Positions 57,001 to 64,000 of a stretch of 64,000 nucleotides of DNA are shown piece by piece. The notes under the pieces were generated by a model that searched no databases, had not been told where the DNA came from, and was given only the letters and a program-made list of their open reading frames with translations. Origin of the DNA: Terebella lapidaria (lineage: Eukaryota > Annelida > Polychaeta > Terebellida > Terebellidae); NCBI GenBank assembly GCA_949152475.1, contig OX424568.1, positions 10,019,667 to 10,083,666 of the forward strand, in the 5' to 3' direction. The position numbers were made by a program, and so were the translations under genes. The first letter of the stretch is position 1. Each line of letters opens with the position of its first letter.

Positions 57001-60000
57001 ACGATATATCAGTATATATATGAAGGAGATAAAATAGCGGCAAGGTAGATAAACTAGCGGTAGAAATATTAGGAAAATGTGAAAAACACACGAAATAAAA
57101 ATGTCAATAAAGGTGATCTACGGTGTGAAAAAAAGGAGACTAATAATCTATAACGCCGGAAAGATATGCCAGAATTTTGCACTTTTGCATGGATATCAAG
57201 TGTGTATATACGTATGAATATACATGTATATAAACAAGGGGCAAGTGATTTTCAAACAGGTATTTTTGCATTGATCAGCACATGAAACCAGTGCATTCCA
57301 TGGGGCATTCATTCCTGTGTAGTAGTAACACGACTAAAATCCAGGCAGTTCTTACCAAGCTATCCACCTTTTCGAGTTGGTGGTACGACAGGAGCGAGTT
57401 ATTGCAACTTTCGCACTTTTAACGTTGGTGGGGTAACAAAAAGTACTAAATGTATATACACCTTAGGCATTGAAACGACAGAATTTAAAGCAGTTATAAA
57501 TATTAGAGAATTCATGTTGAATACGGAAAATTACAGTTGGGGAAATGACATTGAAATGACATTCACACGCGAACTGTTTCCTGTATATATGCGCAGTTCA
57601 TATATACAAAATACAGTCGGAAATTATTGCGAAATGTTAGCACGAAAAATGTACATCACTTCCTCAGCAATTTAGAAATGGACTCCTGCCATGTGAATTA
57701 TCTGTTATATTGTAATGTCAGCATAAAATATTAGCGGGATAAAATGGTCTTTAAATGTTGTTGGGGGTACGTAGATACTTTGGTTTAAGTTATCTATTAC
57801 ATTTTATAACAAAAATATTAATAGTTAAACTATCAATGTTACATTTGCTAGCCACTAAGCCAGGGGATTATGGTGTATGTTTTAACTTCGGGAATTGGGT
57901 ATGACTGTTACTAACACTGAGTATTTTGAGGTAAATAATCATTCATGTCATAATATCAATATAGCATTTTAATGTACATATTCAATCAATTCCTTTTCAA
58001 TCGACAAAATATATTTTTCTTGCACCGTGTGAAATTATTTTTGAAGAAAATGTGCAAATGTTACCAACCGTGCAGTTATAAAAAGCTTTTAATTAAATTT
58101 GGTGCAATTCAAAATTGATTCACGTTAGACCAAAATCAGAAACAAGTTAAAACCACAAGAAACACTGCTTTACCTTTCTTTCGCCGTTCGCCTTTGACAA
58201 GTCGCCTTTAGATGACGAGTTGTGGTTGAGCTGTGTTTGAGCGTCTGACGCGCGCTCCGCATCATCTGACGACGGTGAAATCTCCGTCTTACAGCTGAGG
58301 GTGAACAATGAAAACACAGTGCCAAATTTGGCGACGATCGGTTGAAATTACCACAAGCTTCTCATTTCTTCACATTTTTCCTAATTGGCGGAAAGTTTTG
58401 GGATCTATCTCAGACACGTATGTAACAGATAAACAAAAAGTGTTTAGGGTTTTTGTGCCAGGGTTTACAGGTCTTTTATATATGGAAGATGGTGTGTGTT
58501 ACATTCAACGGTAAATTAATCATGAAAAGGATAGCACATATTTGACCTATGCTTGGTTCGGTAAAGTTGGATTAACTTGGGTGTAATGCTCTGAAATTGG
58601 ATACATCGCACGAAAACGACAAAATACCAAAATCTTGTGTCGATACAACATCACACTGAATGTATAGTTTTTTTCTGGATATCATTTGAGTCATTCTAGT
58701 CTGTGAAACAAAAACCATTCTACAAGACCCAAAAACAAAATATGCTGGGGTGTCAAAATCAACATCATGCAACATGCTCTAAAACTACGTCTGATCATGT
58801 AACAAAATCATTGCTTCAGAAAAACGGTTACGGTACCCCAAGAAAATCAGGTTAATTTTTTACAACCGGGTGGCAACTGGGATTCCAACTACAAACTATT
58901 TCATTGATATGTTTCACACGGTTGCGATGTGGCAAAATTGTCTTGCAGAAGAAATCGCAGAAGTTCGATATTGTGCAATGGTGAGAACATATCAGCCGTC
59001 AAAAAATGCACAATAATGTGTTTCTAGTCAACTAAGCTCGGGCATGAAAACATGATATACGTCATCTAAGGTCCGACTTAAATAATACAGTCCTGGCTAA
59101 ATCACATGAACCAAAAAAATTAAATGTACTCACTCTTCACTGCCACTCCGACTACATAGGTGCAATATACAAAATACATTTATAGTAGTGTTACTAATAA
59201 TTACGAGGAGAAATGAAAATCACACCAAATGTTTGGCATATGGGGAATAATTCTCCTCGAATATTTATTGGCCTATCTCAGGTCATTGTTCTGTCCAGTC
59301 ATTATATCTCACGCACAGGATTCTAACAAGTTACAGACGGTTCACTAATGCCACAACAAGCAAACTCCACAAAGGAAATGAGGGATTTGGTACCATTTCG
59401 CAAAATAGGGTATACATGTACAAATTTGCAACGTTTTGGAAGTTGACTTTTCAATATAGATTCTTCACTCAATGAGCATGTGAAACTGTGGTTACTATAT
59501 TTCCTGAAGCTGATTTAAGTTGTGCTAAAAGAATAACCATAACTGAATCATGAAGAGATGACTGCTAAATTCCATTCTGAAAGCACCATTCATCAATCTC
59601 ACCTACTTACTGTAATTAGTATTCTGCATTTCCTCGTAACGTTTCTCTTACATACTAGTATCAACTGAATCAATAAACAGTTCGGATACCAATAAATAAC
59701 AATAAAGAACAGGAAAACAGTTCTCACCACGTTGTGAACGTCGCCATCCAATCCATGATCTTGGGGTTGAATACCATGAGGACGATATAGAGTATGTACA
59801 GGGAGAGTAGGAAAGCGGCCTCATAGTGCTGGAAGTATCCGTCCCAGGCAAAGCCGATAAAGCAGCCGATGGACATGGCGTAAAAGAAGGAATCCCTGAG
59901 CAGCGGTCGCCAGTCCAAGTGCAACACCTGGAGGGACATTTAAACAGTTATCAACTGGACGATGAGTAATACCGGTAATCATTTTTGTGGTAGTGTCTTA

Positions 60001-62910
60001 AGTGTAATGGCGTCTGTATTCGAAAGACACCTCGTTAGTGAGTGGTTTCTGTTTCAACACTCATTATCATCATGTACGGTATCTATTTCAATGTAAGTGC
60101 GATGAATTTATCAATGTGGAAAGAAGAAAATTGGCCTATTGGAATGATGCGTGGCTTTAACGTAATACTCACTTGGCCAGCTAAAGCTGCAGTCATTGCA
60201 ATAATCATGAGTAAATTAAACACTGCAGATCTGAAAGACAAAAGAATGAACAGAACCATCAAAATATGCGACAATGCAAACAAAACGGGGGAAACAGTGG
60301 GCAGGCATTACTAGTACCTGCGATAACAGAAGGGTCGGGCAAGCAATTGTTGCGCATATGTAAACGAGTTCAAACATTATACAACACACCCAGTTATCTA
60401 ACACGCGAACGATATTTCTTTCTTTGTTGCTGCTAGACCTGTGAAGCCAGGAGCGGCGGGGATTTTTATGATTTCCGCTCGTGAAACAAGAGTCTGTCTC
60501 TCACGAGCGTGTTCAATTGTGTCTTATCTACCCGAAAGCGATTCCACTTTGAGAAGAAAAGACAAAACACAAAAAACTACATCTCCCGGCTGATAACGTC
60601 TTGTGTTAGTTTCTTCTTGAGTCGCGTTGCTGTCCTATCTCGACAAAAAAAACAACAACAATAGGAACTAAGCCACACCGGCAGGCTCCTGACGAGTCTG
60701 ACAAATTTACTGAAGACATTTCTATGAAATCTTGTGCCACTACATGCAAGGAGATACACTCTGATCTTCCAGTCAAACTTGGATGCGGACCGGACGTACA
60801 AGAAGATGAACTAGATGCTGGTACCAGCAAGGATCAAGAGCTAGTCTAGGGCATGGCCGATTTATAAAGCCATACTTCGTTGCTTTGGTACAAAATGTGC
60901 AAGGCGGGAAATACCTCTGCTATTAATGTCGATAGTGCCACTTGTAATGCCGACAGAAATTCCAGTGTTCCAATTCTTTCCCAAACACTAGACTTGAAAC
61001 CCTACACCGAGCAGTTTCTGTTTAAAGACCGACAGGCCGACTGATACCATGTACGATTAGGCTAATGCACAGCAATTTTAACCAGTAACTAGCTCAGATT
61101 GCTCGTGTGTGGACGTTTAGATTCGAGCTCCTATTCATCAAACACTGCTCGCCACAATGCATTTTTAGATATCATGATATCCTCATCAGACTAGGAGACC
61201 ACCTAGGCAAATACAGACACTAGAGACTGCTATAATTGTCAGACGTTTTTCTAATTGTTCGCTATAGTGTCGCATAATATACATTATCTTGAACTAAAGG
61301 TCAACTTATAGCAATTGCGTTCAGACATTCGAAATGAAGGGTACTTACATGTACAAGAATACTTTATTATTAGAAGTATATTAGCCAAAACGAACTAGCA
61401 ATATTCGTATACCAGTATGAATGTTTCATTTATGACAAAACCGACTTGCCCGACAATGGTACCGACGCCGACGTCGGTCTCCTGAGCGACGCCTGCGACT
61501 GACGTGAAAAGCTCGGGGGCTGAGGACCCCGCGGCCATGAAGGTTGCCCCGGCAACATCCTCAGACAGGTTCAACTTCTCCGAGATGATCTCCAGCGATG
61601 GAACGAAGAAGTCATCACATATGATTGCTATAGCTGCAATGGGAGGAAAAGACAATGGGAGAATAATTTAGGGGTTCATGTATGCTGTAGCACATTATAC
61701 TTTATACCGACTCATGACGACGATGAATACACTGGTTATGTGTCTGAACTGCATCCACAGTTCCAATGACTGGTCAATACTAGTGTACATGTATATTACG
61801 AGGAAAACCATGACCGCAGCTTATTAACAACATCTAAAACTTTCGAACAATAAGAAATTGAAATATCTCATCCTTCGTGTATGGGTATTTGGTAATGACG
61901 GTTTTAAATGATATATACGAAACAACTCTTTGATAGTCTTCATGCCCCCAGAAGTTACGGGCGTCGTAGATTGAGCTGTTGTTGTTCAACGGAATGACTC
62001 AACATAGATTACAGAGAACATTTAATTGCGCTCGTTGACTTTCACATATCGCTTTAACATCCTCTAAAACAGAACATAAAGAACTTCCGACTAGATCAGG
62101 CCTATCAACGTGTACTGGAAGTGTTCTGTGGTCGTACCAGTGAAGTGAGGAACTTTCCCTGGGAGATCAAGACCAGACAACGCTATTAAAACCGCGCTGA
62201 AGGGAAGAGTGGCGTAGTTGAAACCCGTAAATGGTGTGAGGAGAGTGCAACGAAATTTTCGAGGCCACTGCGTTTCAAATTTACGTGAGTCTATAGCCTT
62301 CCAGTTTGTTTTAGTACAGGGGAGAGACTGGTAGGGGGAGACATGCTTCAAGTGTTCTGTTATCTTTATAGGTGGTCAGTTGAAATAACACAGTCAATGA
62401 CTGCAACCACATTATATATACTTTGTTTTCTTTTTAGATTGTGAATTCGCTACTAGAGATACCTGCATAAACGTCGCTTGTGCGGAATCATACATGTATC
62501 TACACTGAACTGAAAGAGAGTATATCAGGTTCGAAGGCTGCCAAATGTTATTTCACGTGATTAATCGGGAAATATTACCTTACATGCACAGTGGCAATAA
62601 TTTCATTAGACGGTAGAATATATACACTTGATAGATTGATGCATTTGCAGAAGGGCGGTGTCTTTAGGAAGATTGAGCTCCAGAATTGATATCTACCCAA
62701 TCCAGTTCCAACAATACTTTGCTCAATGCACATACACGTATTTGTTGGTACACTGTGACCATATCCAGTTCTACGAACCTATGAAGACGATGATGATAAT
62801 GATACAGTAACAGAAAATCCAAGCTCCCTTGTAGTTATTGAACTCGAAGCGACACTCATGATGATCCGTTTCATTGGCTTCAAGTAACCGCCGACCGGAA
62901 CTCCGTGAAT
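48981..62910 (-). CDS. K+-dependent Na+/Ca2+ exchanger (NCKX, SLC24 family), 5' end not found
   Basis: Thirteen exons recognised: 62779-62910, 61450-61633, 60173-60230, 59728-59927, 59134-59151, 58174-58294, 57356-57415, 56584-56694, 54078-54848 (acceptor uncertain; 54816 possible), 51092-51294, 49755-49908, 49341-49511, 48981-49199 (stop 48981-48983). The alpha-1 repeat ([25 protein letters not shown] then SAVFN) and alpha-2 repeat (IVAIGTSIP, then [19 protein letters not shown]) bear the ion-coordinating residues of this family. The big cytoplasmic loop contains [30 protein letters not shown] and a Glu-rich end, before [11 protein letters not shown] final exon supplies hydrophobic segments and ends IYC. 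Such proteins use Na+ entry and K+ exit to move Ca2+ across the plasma membrane. The first visible exon enters in phase 1, so at least one upstream exon (signal peptide) is missing. Oddities are an 18-nt microexon and a GC donor after exon 61450. Confidence 0.92.
51880..52290. other. GC-rich block inside an exchanger intron
   Basis: About 400 bases markedly more GC-rich than the surrounding intron, with CpG dinucleotides and several small hairpins (for example CCCGCGACGGG, CCTCCTTGTGGAGG, TCCCGA...TCGGGA) and a (CTTG)n run near 52090. No tRNA or coding frame is recognised. It may be an alternative promoter, an enhancer or an unrecognised RNA; the sequence does not decide. Confidence 0.3.
54034..54066. 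repeat. (ATT)11 microsatellite beside a splice donor
   Basis: Eleven perfect ATT units. On the exchanger strand it begins 11 bases after the exon boundary at 54078, so length changes fall within the early intron. In frame it would encode isoleucines if the intron were retained. Confidence 0.95.
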
Positions 62911-64000
62911 CTGCAAAACGAAATTACCATGATGTATATCAAAAGAATACCGATATAATATACCACGATATGAGAAAAAAAATCACATATGTGATCAACA
63001 AAGTTGCATGTTTAAGTACACATATTGCATGTTGCAACATCAATATGTGCTTTATCAATAATTGATATCACGTGTATGTACGTGCATGTATGTGTTTGTT
63101 AGTGTAGTAATATTCCTGTTATTTGATAGGGTTCTTCCTATTACAAGGGCTGTCCGATTCGATGTATGTAGCCTACACCAACAACTTGTAACTGCCTGTA
63201 TCCTGTAGAACGTGATGTTCACAGCCTGCACGTACACTGGTCGTATTACGCCAATATGACGCATCTTACATATACCGGTTACACCACAATGAAAAGTGAC
63301 AGACATCCGTAACCCTAATAGCAGTGTAGCTTACGCAATGTATACATTGTCCCTTTCGACCTTGGACGGACAGGTCTATCACATTTCTCTTACATTGTAG
63401 GACAAGATAAATCCACCCCAGGGAGAGCATTCCCAAGCAAACCGCTTACGTCGTGGTACGATTTCCCCCCGTGATTAAGAACAACCGGGTCCAACTTCCC
63501 CCGGCCAGATTCCACCCTACCTTCCAATTTATTTCGACTTTATTTGATTAGGATGGGGGCTAGGCTTTCTATATGTGTGATATGTAAGGATCCTTTTTCG
63601 ACAGCTTAGTGTCGCCAGCCAAGATGGATGCGACATGGGAATCGATTGGCGCTTGTCACGAGGCTTTCTAAGCCCCTGGTGCGAGCATTGTGCTGATTTG
63701 ATGGCGCACCAATGCACCTGATCACGTTGGCGCACTCACGTAGAATAGATAAGCCCATTCATCCACTCAACGTGGTCATTGCGAAACCTATGCAAGAGCA
63801 GAGACTTTCACGTGTGTAATGTATATTTTAGATATATAAGTGATCGGTGCATCATTATTCCTAGTAGACTATTGTTCCCCATTATTTGCCATTATTCAAT
63901 CGACCTGCTCACTATCAAAATGATTACAATATACTGTCGCCAGTATGGAACATTTATTATGTACATGTATATAACTAATATAACATACTCCACATATTAT
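62911..64000. other. sequence upstream of the first recognised exchanger exon
   Basis: Probably intron or 5' region of the exchanger gene. I found no exon with the expected signal peptide or glycosylated N-terminus. 63440-63740 is somewhat GC-richer but has no recognisable frame. Confidence 0.4.

Noticed and set aside
60577-60830. two overlapping 74-codon minus-strand frames with Cys-rich and hydrophobic parts
   Set aside because: They lie in an exchanger intron, are not phase-compatible with the flanking exons and show no family resemblance.

Overview
The window is eukaryotic, AT-rich genomic DNA with spliced genes, introns of 0.1-3 kb and dense transposable elements. Gene content (an astacin metalloprotease with EGF-like and CUB-like modules, a Cys-loop ligand-gated channel, and a K+-dependent Na+/Ca2+ exchanger) and repeat style (Jockey/CR1-type and L1/Tx1-type LINEs, terminal-hairpin elements with a tandem-repeat core) suggest a marine invertebrate such as a lancelet or a lophotrochozoan. 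The sequence alone does not fix the species.

Layout. 1-1680 is GC-rich, with the end of an open reading frame cut by the window edge and a possible LTR fossil. 1683-6616 holds two minus-strand LINE remnants, each lacking its 3' end. 6834-36122 is a large tandem duplication: unit A (6834 to about 22270) and unit B (24409 to 36122) each carry a 5'-truncated copy of a small minus-strand gene followed by a complete plus-strand 11-exon astacin gene (14525-18611 and 31395-35484). A third, longer copy of the small gene follows at 36442-36992, so the order is small gene, astacin, small gene, astacin, small gene. The two astacin coding regions differ at only about 7 of 1623 positions by eye. Between the units lie two oppositely oriented terminal-hairpin elements (18933-21987 and 22330-23887), whose 134-137 bp core repeats carry many nuclear-receptor-type DR1 motifs.

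37000-41170 has no recognisable gene but holds a 125-bp MITE family with 8-bp target duplications, a MITE nested inside another inverted-repeat element, and a perfect 108-bp palindrome. 41176-44493 (minus) is a complete 9-exon Cys-loop receptor gene encoding about 400 residues. 48981-62910 (minus) is an NCKX/SLC24-type exchanger with 13 recognised exons. Its 5' end probably lies beyond the right edge or in an unrecognised exon.

The genes do not form an obvious pathway. The astacins are secreted proteases; the receptor and exchanger are plasma-membrane proteins of excitable or transporting cells. The region of most interest is the recently duplicated astacin locus with its motif-bearing repeat arrays.
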